DNA of 64,000 bases from Heterodera schachtii (GCA_023374025.1 SIJG01000001.1:5440828-5504827); one strand, 5' to 3'. Positions 1 to 11,754 are shown, counted from the stretch's first letter. The notes: generated by a model not told the origin, from the sequence alone. Numbers and translations: made by a program.

Positions 1-75
1 GATCGAATCCCGGTAATACTGGAGAATCTGGGCTCCATCCAAAAAATTCTTTTTTTCTGTTCTGAAGACTAACCC

Positions 76-396
76 GTGTTTTCAGGGTTGATCACGAATA
101 TAATATCAGATTTGCAATAATCATTGATTTAGAAAATCATAGATTTATGAAATTTTGATCAAGATTAAATTTTCTATCTGAATTATTGCCATGGCTGATT
201 GATTAGGTTTTGGCTATGTTTTAGATAACCTAGATGGCTAATAAATAGTGTTGCATAATTGCCTTACTCAAAAAAGTGCATCATTTGAAAATATTGGTAA
301 ATTTTTGAAAATCTAAGATTTTCAGAGTCAATGATAAAATCAATGTTTTTTGCAAATCTGATGTCATATTCGTGATCAGAAGCCTCGAAAACCCAT
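76..396. repeat. Fold-back palindromic element, GATCACGAAT family
   Basis: The left arm carries GATCACGAATATAATATCAG followed by an ATTTGCAA stretch. The right arm carries the reverse complement of nearly the same sequence, ending in CGTGATC near 375. The arms continue outward through ttttc/gaaaa. The core GATCACGAAT recurs in at least six other inverted repeats of this window. No coding potential is apparent, and the rest of 1-540 shows no gene. Confidence 0.7.
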
Positions 397-606
397 AGGT
401 TGACCTTTTCATAACAAAAATTTAAAAAATGGGGGCCTAAAAGGTAAATAGTATGTATTTTATTAAGTACCATTTCGAATGAGTCTTCGTAGCAAACGAC
501 ATCACCATCTAAAAAGAGTTGAAATAAGGCACCATTTAACTTAAGGGACCTGACAAATAGTTATATATAAAATGAATGGATTATCTTTCAAAATTAATTT
601 GGAATT

Positions 607-912
607 ACTTCGTTGTGGTAGAAAACAATGACCCGAGCCAAGCGGAACAAAATTTGCATTTGAATTGTCAGAGAAACTGAGTTGTGCGTGCTGATTGATT
701 GTGTGCGGGAAATGACGACCAGAGCCAAGTGGGACAAAATTTGCATTGGACGAAGAAGTGGCGGGTTGTTGATTTGGATAGTCAAAAGAAGCATTGTATC
801 CACCACCGTTGGGGTTCAAAGTCGGGTCCGCATCATACGAATAAAAGTTGCCAATTTGCTGTTGCGGGTGGTCACTGTCAACCCATCCACTGCTGCCTAT
901 GTTGCTGTACAT
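607..912 (-). CDS. Asn/Ser/Gly-rich N-terminal exon of an unidentified protein (partial)
   Basis: An ATG at 910-912 opens a minus-strand reading frame beginning MYSNIGSSGWVDSDHPQQQ. The product is rich in Asn, Gln, Ser, Gly and Pro. It contains the same short segment twice (SNANFVPLGSG, ending RHF in one copy and HCF in the other), an internal duplication also visible in the DNA. A possible splice donor (GTAATT) ends the exon near 607, and no convincing continuation is visible in 1-540, so the rest probably lies outside the window. The start faces the start of the UBF-like gene (1200, opposite strand), leaving about 290 bp that could serve as a shared promoter. The family is not recognised. 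Confidence 0.4.
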
Positions 913-1199
913 TGTGAAAAGACTCTAAATTAACCATTAATTCAGATTTTATCAAAAAATAAATTAAATAAATTTAGTGGAAGCGAAAAGAAAGGGGCAA
1001 CGGAGCTAACCTAATTTTAAATTATTCGAAATTAATTGGCGTTTTGTAGGCGTCGTTTTTTTTGAACAAACATCAAAAATACCCGCGCACGTACCTACAT
1101 ACCAGCTTCGACATTCTCAAAATACACATACCTCTTTACATACCTTCTTTTTAGAATACGCATATTTGATTATAACTCTTTTTTTTTGTCTCTTCTTCA

Positions 1200-3392
1200 A
1201 TGTCAAAAGCAGTTGCATCAAAAACTGGCAGCACAACAAAGGTAATTGCACTCAATTAGTCTAGTCGTTTTTAATTAAGAAAATTAAGCGGAAAAGAAAG
1301 GCCGACGGAGGAGGGACCAATGAATTGGCATCTGAAGAAATTAAAATGGGGAGGAAAAATGTGAAAACTGCCAAAAAGGAGCCGACTACTTCAAGCGCAG
1401 ACGACAACATATTACTTAAAACGGAGGAGACAGAATTGGACCGGAATGACCGGGCCGAATCTTCGCCCTCAACCGCAACACAACCGGCAATGATGCCAAA
1501 AGAAATGTACAACTTTTGTAAGGTCTGACAGTAACAAATTCTAAATAACTAAACGCAACTCATTAAATATATGTTTGTTTATGTTTCAGTCGATTTTGGA
1601 AATTGAAGAGAAAGGCAATGTCAACTTAACTCGTCTGAAGGGCAACACCAAATTTAGCCAACTTTTGCGGGACAATCCGATGTTTGACGACAGCGTTGAC
1701 ATTAGGTAATTTGAAATAAATTCGACAAACAAATGAATGAAACGGAATATTTACTATTTAAAATCGGATCCAAGCAATAAAGCATTTGGGTTCACAATCA
1801 GCAGTAGATGTTTTTTTCTTGTTTGTTAACAGATTAACTTTCATTTTAGTGCGTTTCAAAATTCATTTACGCACTTTTATCGCTGGGCCACCATTTTGTC
1901 AGACGTTTCGTTGTCGAAAGCACTGCACACAGTGATGGAATATGCCCAAAGTGAACACATGGTGTTCAGGTGATTCTCGCAGGATAAAAATTCATTGAAA
2001 AACTTCTATCAGGCACCCAAACTACCCAAAGCGACCGCAAAATGCATTCACTCGTTTTGCGCAACTGACCGGCTCCAACCTCTTCAAGTCGAACGGGCAA
2101 ACGAGTGCTGATTATAAGAACGACCAAGTGATTGGGGTGGAATGGAGCAGAGGGAATTTCAATTGAATGATAATGAATTAACAAAATAAGCAATTTTAAG
2201 GACCCGCGGGTGGTGAAGGCGAAGCAGGAATATGCAAAGGATCGTGAACGCTATCTGTTTGATTTTCTTCCATTTGCAAGAATTGTTTTTTTTTATTATT
2301 TCATATTTTAGAGCCAAACTTCGAGAGTTTCTCAATAGCCACACGGATGAGCTTTTCGAGGGGCAAATTCAATATTTGCACAAGGAAATCAAAAACACGC
2401 AAAAATCCATAGAACAGAAGGTGAAATTGCATTAAAAAATATTTTTATTCATTGTTCGAGCTTCCCTTTTTTTGCAGAAAAATCACAAAATAGGCACAAA
2501 AATAGCCAAATATAATTTTTTATTAACACTTGGTAGCAGAACACGTAATGAAATACTAAATATTTTTTTTTACAAAATTTTTATTAAGAAAAAAATAGTA
2601 AAAATTTTTGACCAAATTTTTACCACAAATTTTGGCTCTATTGCACTTTATGAGCCAATTGGCAATACCAAGTTTTTTACAATAACTTTGTTTAAGTTTG
2701 AGCAAAACCTAATTTTATTTTATTTTTGTATCATTCGAAAGCACAAAGTTTGAATAATATTTACAAATGAAAATTCAACAATTACTTAATCAAATCTTTT
2801 TTGGCAATTGTCTAAACTGAGATTATTAAACATATATTTGCTTTTCTTTAGACTTTGTGCTTTTTGAATGATACTAAAAAAGGGTTTGTTCGAACATGAA
2901 CAAAGTTATTGTATAAAAGGCAGGTATTGTCAATTGATTGGACTCATAAAGTGCAATAGAGCCCAAATTTTCAATTCTTAGGGGTATAATTTCGGAAGTT
3001 TTTTCAGGTCTTTTCTTAGGAAGAAGCCCTATTAATTGTAATCATAAAACAAATCAGAAGCATTCTTTTAAGGAACCACCGAAAAGCCGAAGGAGCAATG
3101 GCATCAAACAGCCGCAGAAACAATTGCCAACCGCGTTCGATTTGTACAAGCGATCAAAGGGGCAAAAGTGAGACTATTTATTACAAATTCATTTGGATCT
3201 TGGATGGATATGTTTACATGAAAAACACCTTTTTTTCCTTCCCCTAATATTATGTTTTATAACCTATAAACCTTTTTCAGGTACGAACATTTACCCTCGG
3301 AAGAACGAGATGCCAAATTGCGTCGTCACTTCGAAAAACTTAGTGCTGAACAGCGTGAAATTTACGAATCTATCGCGGCTTCATTACAATGA
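1200..3392 (+). CDS. HMG-box protein resembling RNA polymerase I factor UBF
   Basis: Exons follow each other with consistent phase: 1200-1241, 1280-1522, 1590-1705, 1850-1969, then exons starting near 2012, 2201, 2313, 3071 and 3280, with the TGA at 3390-3392. The N-terminus is basic (KIKRKRKADGGG). A middle segment HFYRWATILSDVSLSKAL precedes an HMG box starting HPNYPKRPQNAFTRFAQ. The box ends in EYAKDRERYLAKLREF, which parallels the UBF layout (HPDFPKKP... then ERNLARFREDHPDL). A second, shorter HMG-like segment (PTAFDLYKRSKGQK to LSAEQREIYESIAASL) ends the protein. UBF bends rDNA and recruits SL1 in the nucleolus. Only about two boxes are present and no long acidic tail, so this is a reduced relative or another multi-HMG protein. 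The seventh intron holds a MITE. The donor of exon 5 is uncertain: GTGATT and GTGGAA both fit the phase. Confidence 0.6.
2634..2963. mobile_element. MITE-like element with TIR GGCTCTATTGCACTTTA
   Basis: Terminal inverted repeats GGCTCTATTGCACTTTATGA (2634 onward) and its reverse complement (to 2963) bound about 330 bp without coding potential. The arms stay complementary well inward, including GTATCATTCGAAAGCACAAA opposite TTTGTGCTTTTTGAATGATAC. It sits in an intron of the UBF-like gene. A shorter element with the same termini lies at 51065-51178. Confidence 0.75.
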
Positions 3393-3909
3393 TCGATTAT
3401 TTTGAGTTGAAATTTGGTGGTCATTTTTAAGTTCCCAAAAATAAAATGATTTTTTTTTTGTTACCATATTACCAAAATTTTGCTTCCATTTTCCTTCATT
3501 TTGCCTGCCAATTTGCTGATCATGAAACTTACCTCTTTTGTTATTTTCTCGTTTAATTGTAGCAAAAACATAAAAAATCATTGTATCCCTGGCGTCACTA
3601 ACAAAGTATTATTAATTAATTAATGAACCCCCCTTAACCTTTCCAATGAATCCATTGGATTTTCCTGATCTGATTTATTTAATTAAAGGCTGTGGTAGGT
3701 AAATTTAGGCGTTTCTTTGCGCAGTTATTCTCTCAATCGATGACCTAAAAATTCTTCAGGCGAAGGGGTGGGGCGATGGCGAACTTTGAGAACGAATCCA
3801 TCCGTCAGTCCAACGACCGACGGACGGACCAATCGCTTTGCCCCTTCCCATTCCTCCAAATGTTTCTTTCTTTCATTTGCAATTGGTTCGGTTTAGACGG
3901 GGACACCAA

Positions 3910-5175
3910 ATGATTTGTGGTCAATCTTTGCTTTTATTTTTGCCTTTATTCGTTTTTCTCCAATACTTCGATTCATCGGCGGGAGGAGAACAACGGAGTT
4001 GGAAGGACGAGGACGGAGTTGAGGTGGAAATCATCAAAAAGATCCCGGGTTGGTGAAGGAAATGGGGGAGGGGGGAGGGAGGGAAGGCCGAAAATGACAA
4101 CGAAACGAACAGAGTCAAAGTGCAAAGTGAAGAGCGAGGCGGGCGACGAGTTGGAGCAGTACTTCAAGCTGACGGACAAAGAGGGCAAACTGATCGGATC
4201 CAATTTCGGACAGAAACCGTAAGACAAAGGAAAAGGGAGGACCGGGGATTACGGCATGGCAAAAGAGAGGCCAATTGTGGTGGACATTGAACCCATTAAG
4301 TTACAAATTTGTGCTCGGCCATGGACAGGCCATTCGCCCGATGGACAACGCAATGCGCGGAATGTGCGTGGGCGAACAGCGCCGGGTGACCATTCCGGCG
4401 GAAGCGTTAGGCGAAAACGAACGGCCCCAGGGGGTGGGCGAGGACCAAGCGATGCATTACTTTGTGGAGTTGAAGTCCATCTTTCGCGCAGTGCCCGGCG
4501 AGAAATGGATGGAGGACGACGGGCTGAGCATTGAGGCAAGAATTAAACATTGGGGGGGGGGGGGACAATTCGACACAATTTTAGGTCCCGAGGAATTTTT
4601 TCGAGAAAATTAATCTTTTTCCTTTTCTCTCTGTTAGGTCACCCACAAAATAGAGGAAGACAAATGTCGACGAGCGGAGCCCGGCGACTTCATAAAGCAG
4701 CACTACACCGTCCACCTGCAGGACGGCTCTTACGTGGACTCGAGCCACGACCGCGGGGCGACCTTCGATTTCACCCTGGGGATGGGGCAGGTGATAAAAG
4801 GCACGAAAAGCAATCAATCACATTTTGAAATGACCACATTTTACTCTTTTTGTTTTGTTCCGTCCCCCACTTCGTCTCTCTTTTTTCTGCAGCAAAAGGA
4901 AAAGAAAATGGGATCGAATTCGCGATGGACAAATAAAAGACTTATTTAGGCATGGACCGGGCAATGACCGGAATGTGTGAGGGCGAACGCCGAAAACTGA
5001 TCATTCCGCCCACGCTCGGTACTTCTCGTTATTTGTCATGGCACAGAATTGGAAATCATTTTCAGCCTATGGCGAAAACGGACGGCCCCCGGCCATTCCG
5101 CCCAACTCGCAATTGCACTTCCAAATCGAACTGCAAAAGCTGGTCAAGAAGGACGAAGAGAAGAAGGAATTGTAA
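3910..5175 (+). CDS. Secretory-pathway FKBP-type peptidyl-prolyl isomerase, two FKBP domains
   Basis: The six exons 3910-4048, 4113-4218, 4301-4535, 4638-4800, 4950-5018 and 5066-5175 join in frame to 273 residues. A hydrophobic signal peptide ([15 protein letters not shown]) follows the ATG. Domain 1 runs from [18 protein letters not shown] through [20 protein letters not shown] to HYFVEL. Domain 2 runs from [19 protein letters not shown] through [20 protein letters not shown] to [11 protein letters not shown]. This is the layout of the ER FKBPs (nematode FKB-3/-4/-5 group), which assist folding of collagens and other secreted proteins. The C-terminus KKDEEKKEL resembles, but is not, a canonical HDEL/KDEL signal. 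Introns 3 and 4 start with GC (gag|gcaaga and aaaag|gcacga), and both are required to keep frame and homology. The gene converges on the minus-strand gene ending at 5433. Confidence 0.9.
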
Positions 5176-5432
5176 TACGGCGAAGAAAAGACATGGGTTT
5201 TTGATGGCCGAAGATGGCATTTTGTTAATAATATTATGAGACAAATCAGTACTGATAAATGCAGAAAATGACGTAGTGTTTTGATCAAAAAGAAGTTCGA
5301 CAAATGATGGAAATAATAAGAAAATGCTAAAAGAGAGTCTAAGAAGGGAAAGAAAACGGTTAAAATCATCAAATATTGGACAAACAAAATAATCAATAAT
5401 ACGAATATCCATTCATTTCACAAATGCTCGTC

Positions 5433-7090
5433 CTATCTGATGAAAAATTGGGTGTTCGAACGGTGGTGAGATTGCTGCTGCGAAGTTGTGCAGGGAAAGG
5501 TGCCGGAAGACTGCGAGTGCCATGGAAGTGTTCCTCCGCCATTTTGCTGCTGGTGGTTGAGCAACTGAAACCAATGGAAGGGACACGTAAATGGACTAAT
5601 AAAGTTCATTTTTGGGTTTTTACCCGTGGTGCGCAATGGCTGTTGTTGATGTTGTTGAAAGTTTGCAGCTGTTGGACGAATGTTCGGATGGGCGGTCGCG
5701 GAATTGGCGCCGGGGGACGCGGTGGTGGGAAGTTTTGCTGCTGATTTGCGTACAGCGGCGGAAGAGCAGCGACAGAAACGGCGGCGGAATTTGTAGTAAC
5801 GACAGAAGGAGGCCCATACACTAAACAAACACCGAACAATCAGCGGGAAGAAGGCCATGAAATGCAAAGAAAAACCCATGACAAAAAAGGATACCCTCCC
5901 GATGAGAATCGGCCGGACGATTAATGAAGAAAGTGTCGGGCACACTTTTTCGCCACGTCCCGGACATTACTGCACCACCACCACCATCAGTGGGTGGTGG
6001 TGTTCTACCTTTGCTGCTGTTGTACGTTGCCGCCTTCAGCGCAACGTGACAAAAGTCGTCGATGGTGGCACCGCCGGATTTGCGGAAGGATGGGCCGATG
6101 CTGGAAATGCTGTTGTTATTCATGTTGGGAGGGAAAAAGAAGGACTGATACGAGGAGGGCGTCGTCGGTTTTGAAGACGGCGTCGGACCAACGGACAGCG
6201 GAGGAGGGGGAGGAAGAGGGCGCTGATGCTGAAACTTTTGATTGACGCAGTGGGAAAAAAACATCATTCAATAAGCACAAACACACACCGAACCCATGCA
6301 CTTTAAAGTAAGTGAAACCTTTGAAAACGGAGAATTTTTTTCATTGTCGACCAAAAAATCTAACAACCTTAGTATCATTCGGGAGCTTTACATGTTTAGA
6401 AGCTGTTTTTAAGCTAATTGTAAGCTAATAAAGCGTTTGAAGGGCATTTGAATGATACAAAGATTGTTGGAATTGGTCGACAAAGAAAAAAGTTATACTC
6501 AAATCGGACTGGCGTCAAAACGACGACAATCAGTTTCTTCTGTTTATTTACTTGTTGCTGATTGTTGTGAGTATGCGTAATGGTCATCGTTTGTTGTTGT
6601 TGTGCCTTTTGAGTCTGGAGTTGTTGTTTGTTGTCTGTTGTCGGTCGCCAACATTTTGAAGCAGTACTCACCTGACAAATAAATATTTTGAAAGGCGTTT
6701 CTTCTTCAACAAAAGCTTCCTCCCTCACCTGCTGTTGTTGCTTCGGCTGTTGCGGCGGTGCCGCCAAAGCATTGTTTGAGGAGTCCCTTCTGTTCATTGG
6801 CGGCGGTGAGCGGAAGAAACCTTCGGTCGTCACTTTCTCCCTTCAATTTGTTTCATTTTCAATGTTTTTTTTCTTTTATTTTAATTAAATTCGAACCCCC
6901 GTCGTTTGTTGTCCGCCCCTTCTCCGCCTGTCAATGTTTTTACTGTTCCATCATCCCCATGAAATATGCGTTTGTTGGCTGTTCCGTGCGCTAAACTCTG
7001 TCCGTCCTTCGCTGTGCTACCGCCATTTTCCAACCCAACGGAACAATTGGCATCATTCGTCGGAGAAGGCACAACACGCGGACGTTTATC
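5433..7090 (-). CDS. Gln/Pro/Asn-rich low-complexity protein, family unknown
   Basis: At least five minus-strand exons are supported. The first (about 6885-7090) contains AFDKRPRVVPSPTNDANC. The second (about 6670-6845) contains TTEGFFRSPPPMNRRDSSN and PPQQPKQQQQVREEAF and ends at a clean donor (CAG|GTGAGT). The third (about 6037-6238) reads HQRPLPPPPPLSVGP and SGGATIDDFCHVALKAATY. The fourth (about 5625-5823) reads VYGPPSVVTTNSAAVSVAAL and ends at CGG|GTAAAA. The last reads LLNHQQQNGGGTLPWHS and ends ...SNTQFFIR at the stop in 5433-5435. No initiator ATG is visible in the first exon, so a 5' exon is missing from this model. The composition suggests a disordered nuclear or RNA-associated protein, but no domain is recognised. 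Confidence 0.5.
6342..6486. mobile_element. Short MITE-like inverted repeat in an intron
   Basis: TTGTCGACCAAAAAATCTAA plus a downstream GTATCATTC at 6343-6392 is repeated as an approximate reverse complement ending GGTCGACAAAG at 6486. The arms are about 45 bp and the element about 145 bp. It lies between two exons of the Gln/Pro-rich gene. Confidence 0.6.
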
Positions 7091-7703
7091 GAAGGCAGAC
7101 AATGGCAGCTAAACGCACAAATTAATTTAAAAGAATGGCAAAATTGTTTCCTCCACCGCCCTTATAAACCTAAGACCCAGAGACAGCCCAGGACTTTGGC
7201 TGGAAAGAATACCGTCGTCCAGGGTGACAAATTTTTTTTTTTTGCGGTATTTTTTTCCAAAAAAACTTTCGGGGAAAGAGGGGCCCTAAAAATTTCGGTT
7301 GTGGTATGGTTTTGGGGTGGCGGGTTTCCCCACGTAACCCCCCCCCCCCTGTGCCCAACCCATCCAAGTCAGTGTTCCGTTTCTAAAAACTGTCCGTCCT
7401 CCCCCTCCCCCCCCCCCCTCTCTTCACCCCATCTTCCGACAGTTTCCGCCTCATTCTTCCGTTTTGAAATTCTCCAGTCCCTTCGTTCTCTCCTCCAATT
7501 TTCTTGTTTCTGATGGAATTTCCAGTTGAAAGAGGCGCATTTTTGTTGAAAAAATTATGTTGCTGTTCATTTGGCAAAGAGCAAAAGGTCGGGCCAGACT
7601 CATCTAAAAATTGCCTTCATTATCAAACTTGGGATAAAATGAAAAGTCGTAGTTTTTTGGATGTTAAAAAGCGTCGGTTGAGGAATAGGAAAATGCCCCC
7701 TCC
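7091..7703. other. Spacer with C-runs, no gene recognised
   Basis: This stretch separates the two minus-strand genes. It holds C homopolymers near 7339-7349 and 7400-7418 and short ORFs with no recognisable product. A missing first exon and promoter of the Gln/Pro-rich gene may be here, but none could be phased. Confidence 0.4.
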
Positions 7704-10700
7704 CTAATGACCCTCAGGCGGTGTCAGAATGTTCGGGTTCGGCTGCTGTTCGTAGCTCAGTGTCATCATGTTGTTATTGTTGTTGTTGGTGCTGCCAATC
7801 TGTGCCTTTGCCTTCATTTGTTGGATTTCGATCTGTGCCTGTCTCAATTTCCTCTGCTGTTTGGCCAATTCCGACTGATACGAATTGGTGGCGAATGCTT
7901 TGTCTTTCAATTCTCCGCGATTCTTCTCCACTTCGCCGATTAATATTTGATTAATTCGGTCCTTTTCCACGATTGACTCTTCTTTCTAAACGGAGAGTGA
8001 CTCACAATCAGTCGCAAATTAAAAAATGATTGGGCACTTGCCATCTGCAACAGACTGCGCAACTCTTCGATTTGGTGAATTTTGTCGGCAATTTGTCCCG
8101 TCAAATCGTCTTGAACACTTTCCCTCGTTTGACATGTGCTGCATCTTTGGTTTGCGGCTAATAAACAAAACTTACATTTTTAATTTATGGGTCCAAAATT
8201 CTGTTATGAAATTTTGCAATTTTTATATTTGTTATCCACCTCAAGAAATTTAAAACACTAAATCTTATAGCCCTTCTGATTAGTAAATTTCTTCTTTTTA
8301 ATTATAGGTAATTTACCCAAAAAAAGTTTGTCGTGCATTTTCTGTCGGATTTCCTGCGCCTCGTCCAATGCGTTGCACTGTTCCTTCACCGCCACTTGGG
8401 CTCGTCGTTGCTCCAATTCCAACGCTTCTTGAAGGAGGCCCAAATTTTGGTGGAGCAATTTTTTTTCTTCCTTAAAAAAACGAAAAATTATTTTATGTAA
8501 AATAAACATTTTAATAAAAATAAATTGCCTTCAAAGCTTTGTTCTTTTCTTCTTTTGCTTTGAGTTTTTCATCTTTTATTGCGATCAGCTGTTCAATGGA
8601 GCATTTTTGCTGAAATACAACATTTTAGTAAACCTTTAATTAATGAATTAATTACTCAATAAGTAATTTCTTTCATCATAACTCCAAATCCTTCCCAAAT
8701 TTCCGCCTCTTTTTTTATGTCTTTAAATATGTAAGCCCCACCCAATTTGAGTCTGAACGCATTTCACAACAAAACTATATTTGGTTATTACTTTCATTCA
8801 TTCATTTGTTTTCACCCTTTATGTGATCTTTTTATTTATTTTAGACAATCCTAATTAAGGCGATTCCGAACTATTTTCCACATTTCTGAGATTTGTTTTA
8901 TGCCTTAAGGCTTTTTCTTTTTATTGTGGCTGTAACGATTAATGAAAATAATTTTTATGCGATTAATTTTTCGAATAGTTGTGAATTTTTACATTTTTTG
9001 AGGGTTCAAAGCCATTTTTGGCAGTTTTTGAAGCATAGTTTCGTGCGTATTTGAGCATTTTTCACGTTTTAGGGCATATTTGGGATTTTAGTGCATATTT
9101 TATGCGCATATTTGGCATTTTTAGTGCATACAACTCATAACCCTATTTATTAGTATTTTTATTGTTCATTTTGTTTATTGTCATACAATTTTCCTAATAA
9201 AAATTCTATAAGAACCTCCGAGCCACACCTTTTGGTAGCTCAAATTTTATAACGCCGTTGTTTTACTTACGCACATTTCTCAAGTGGCCCATTAATTTTG
9301 TTTCTCGATTTTGCTGTTCACGAACAAGCATTGCCATGTCGTCTCTGATGCTGTTGAATGTGGACTCGTAGTGAACTCTTACAAAATCAGAAAATGGATT
9401 TAGCAAATATGGAAACAAATAGATTCTAAATCAGCAAAAGCTACGATTTTCCTAGACTAAAAAAGCGGTATTTTTAAAAGAATAATGTTTGTCATTTTTT
9501 ACTCATGAGCTTTTTTTCCGCAACTTCTTTTTACATTTTCTATAGAATATTTAATCATGGCTCGAAGATGTGAGACTTTTAGCTCATTGTCAGTTTGTAG
9601 TTTTTGAGGCCAAGAGGAATTTTTCAAAATGGGGGGGGGGGGTTTTAAAATTTTTCAAAATGGGGGGGGGGGTTTTAAAATTTTTCAAAATGGGGGGGGG
9701 GGTTTAAAATTTTTCAAAATGGGGGGGGGGGGGGGTTTTAAAATTTTTCAAAATGGGGGGGGGGGGTTTTAAAATTTGTCAAAATGGGGGGGGGGGGTTT
9801 AAAATTTGTCAAAATGGTGCAGGATTAGTGATCCCGAAACCCTCAGAAACAACAAATTTTCATTTTGATAATATTGCCGATTGCATCACATACATTTTTT
9901 TAAAAATTCAAATTTGAAAAAGCATAAAATATGCTTCTAGGGCTTTTCGGGGTCGTTAATCACGAATCTGGCCCTCATTTCGTGCAATTCGAATCGCGGA
10001 CCCGAACAAAAACAAAAAGTAAGCCATTTTTAAAAGAGAAAAGAAATTCGAAAATTTGAACACTCGAATTCTTGTTCGAATTTGGGTCCTTGGAACCGCA
10101 CGAAATGAGGTTAGATTCGTGGTCAACGACCCCGAAAAACTCTAGAAGCATGTTTTATGACTTTTTTCAAGATTTCAGCAAGATATGATACCATCGGCAA
10201 TATTACATTCATTTTTAGGCAATCCTGAAGAATGGGTGTCCCTAATTTAACTTGTTTAAGCTCAAAATTAGTTTTCCGGGATTTTCTAGGGTGCTGATTA
10301 CGAATCTGAACTCGGATTTGCCCAATTCCGAAGCCCGGACCCGAATTCTAACAAAAAAAAAATTTTAATTTTTTTTTTCAAAAATATAAGTTAAAATCGG
10401 TCAAATTTTGGCAAAAACCGCGCATTTTTATCCAACAATTTGAAGCATTTAATCAAAAATAATAGTTGTTGCATGAATTAGAGCTTTTATCCCAAAAAAT
10501 CCATTCTTTAAATTTTTTTTTCAATTTTTGTTCGAATCCGGGTCAGGGATTCGGAATTGGGCAAATCCGAGTTCAGATTCGTAATCAGCACCCTTGAAAA
10601 TCCCTAAAAACTGGTTTTGAGCCTAAAATTTAAAAAAAAAATTAAAAATTAGGAACACCCATTCTTCAGGATTGCGCATTTTTATATATTTGACCATTTT

Positions 10701-11125
10701 ACATTTAGTGTATGAATTTAAATTATTTTAATTTTGTTTATGAAATTTGTTGGTAAATAAAATACTGACTTTATTGCTTGCAAGAGGTTGGGAATCTGCT
10801 GGTATTTCGCAATGACCTCCCTCATTTCCCGGTTTTGTCTGCTGATTTTCCTAAGTTGCATCATCAAAATGTTTTGTCGGCGCAGCAACACCACCGAATC
10901 GCATTTGCCCCTAATTAAAAAAAGAGTGTCGATCGAAATGTTCATGGAACAAAACCTATCGAGGGAAGAGGATTCGCCTGCATTCAAAGCGGACACTGAT
11001 TCCAACAACGCGCCAAGTTCGGCGTCGGTTTGCACCGTCGCCTCGCGAAACTTTGGTTTACGACCAAAAGGTCTTCCCATTTTAGCACCAGGCAGTAGTC
11101 CATTTGGACGCTTTTTTGGTGGCAT
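7704..11125 (-). CDS. AT-hook/coiled-coil protein, family unknown
   Basis: The ATG at 11123-11125 starts MPPKKRPNGLLPGAKMGRP followed by FGRKPK, a basic AT-hook-like segment. Later exons give a long coiled coil: RQNILMMQLRKISRQNREM, VHYESTFNSIRDDMAMLVRE, KCSIEQLIAIKDEKLKAKEE, LLQEALELEQRRAQVAVKEQ, DDLTGQIADKIHQIEELRSL and LAKQQRKLRQAQIEIQQMKA. The tail is NNNNNN-containing and ends PPEGH at 7704. All junctions tested keep phase, including the junction across the 1.3-kb intron 9380-10755. Two introns use GC donors (at 8527-8528 and 8040-8041). The sequence supports a DNA-binding or chromatin-linked coiled-coil protein, but no named family is recognised. The large intron contains a G-tract minisatellite and two palindromic elements. 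Confidence 0.6.
9613..9822. repeat. G-tract minisatellite, unit about 30-36 bp
   Basis: Six to seven copies of TTTTTCAAAATGGGGGGGGG followed by a short G extension and TTTTAAAA occur in direct tandem. They differ mainly in G-run length (about 11-16). The array lies in the large intron of the AT-hook/coiled-coil gene. Confidence 0.85.
9922..10159. repeat. Fold-back palindromic element, GATCACGAAT family
   Basis: The left arm reads CATAAAATATGCTTCTAGGG, CGGGGTCGTTAATCACGAATCTGG in two overlapping parts, then GCGGACCCGAACAAAAA. The right arm is the reverse complement, ending CTAGAAGCATGTTTTATG. The central part is short and A/T-rich. It is intronic in the AT-hook/coiled-coil gene. Confidence 0.75.
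10219..10675. repeat. Fold-back palindromic element with longer outer arms
   Basis: The outer arms are GCAATCCTGAAGAATGGGTG (10219) and its complement ending at 10675. The inner arms contain GGTGCTGATTACGAATCTGA and GAAGCCCGGACCCGAATTC with matching reverse complements near 10530-10590. The outer arm closely matches that of the element at 31060-31695 (GCAATCATTAAGAATTGGTG), showing they belong to one family. Confidence 0.75.
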
Positions 11126-11336
11126 ATTATGTATTATTTAGAAATTAATCTTTTCTAAATTTTAAAAATTACTTTCATTGTGTATATTGTAGCCACAATA
11201 TATAGCACAAAAGTTAATTGAAAGATATTTTTCCAATTCAGTTTTCTATTTTTATTTCATTTAGAAATTAGTTCGGAATCGCTTTTAAATTATGTATAAG
11301 CATCCCATCAAATATGAACACTTTCAATGATTGTTT

Positions 11337-11754
11337 GGTACTTATTTAGTTTAGGGGGTACTTTTTACATACATTTTCAAATGCCTATAAATGTATTCAT
11401 TTTACATTGTTTTCTGTACAGGGATAACAAATTGACACGCTTCCTGTACCAATAATACCTTCATGGGCGAGATGCCCATAAGGATATCATCCATACAAAT
11501 TTCGAATTTTATTCTTCCTGTACCAATGGTACCCGCATGGTCAAGATGCCAATGAGGATATTATCCATACAGATCTTCTAATTTTATTTTTGTTCGAGTT
11601 CGGTTCAGGGGTTCGAAATTGGCTAAAATGGGTGCTGTATTCGTGATCAGCGACCCTAAAAACCCCTTAAAACATATTTTCATTAATTTCAAAAACACAT
11701 TTATGAACATCTGAAAATGTATGTTAAAAGTACCCCCTAAACTAAATAAGTACC
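11337..11754. mobile_element. MITE-like element with perfect 29-bp terminal inverted repeats
   Basis: GGTACTTATTTAGTTTAGGG followed by GGTACTTTT at the left end is exactly complementary to the right end at 11726-11754. Inside are two direct copies of an approximately 80-bp segment (CTTCCTGTACCAATAATACC and CTTCCTGTACCAATGGTACC) and a single arm of the GATCACGAAT family (GTATTCGTGATCAGCGACCC near 11637). The rest of 11126-12404 shows no gene. Confidence 0.75.
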
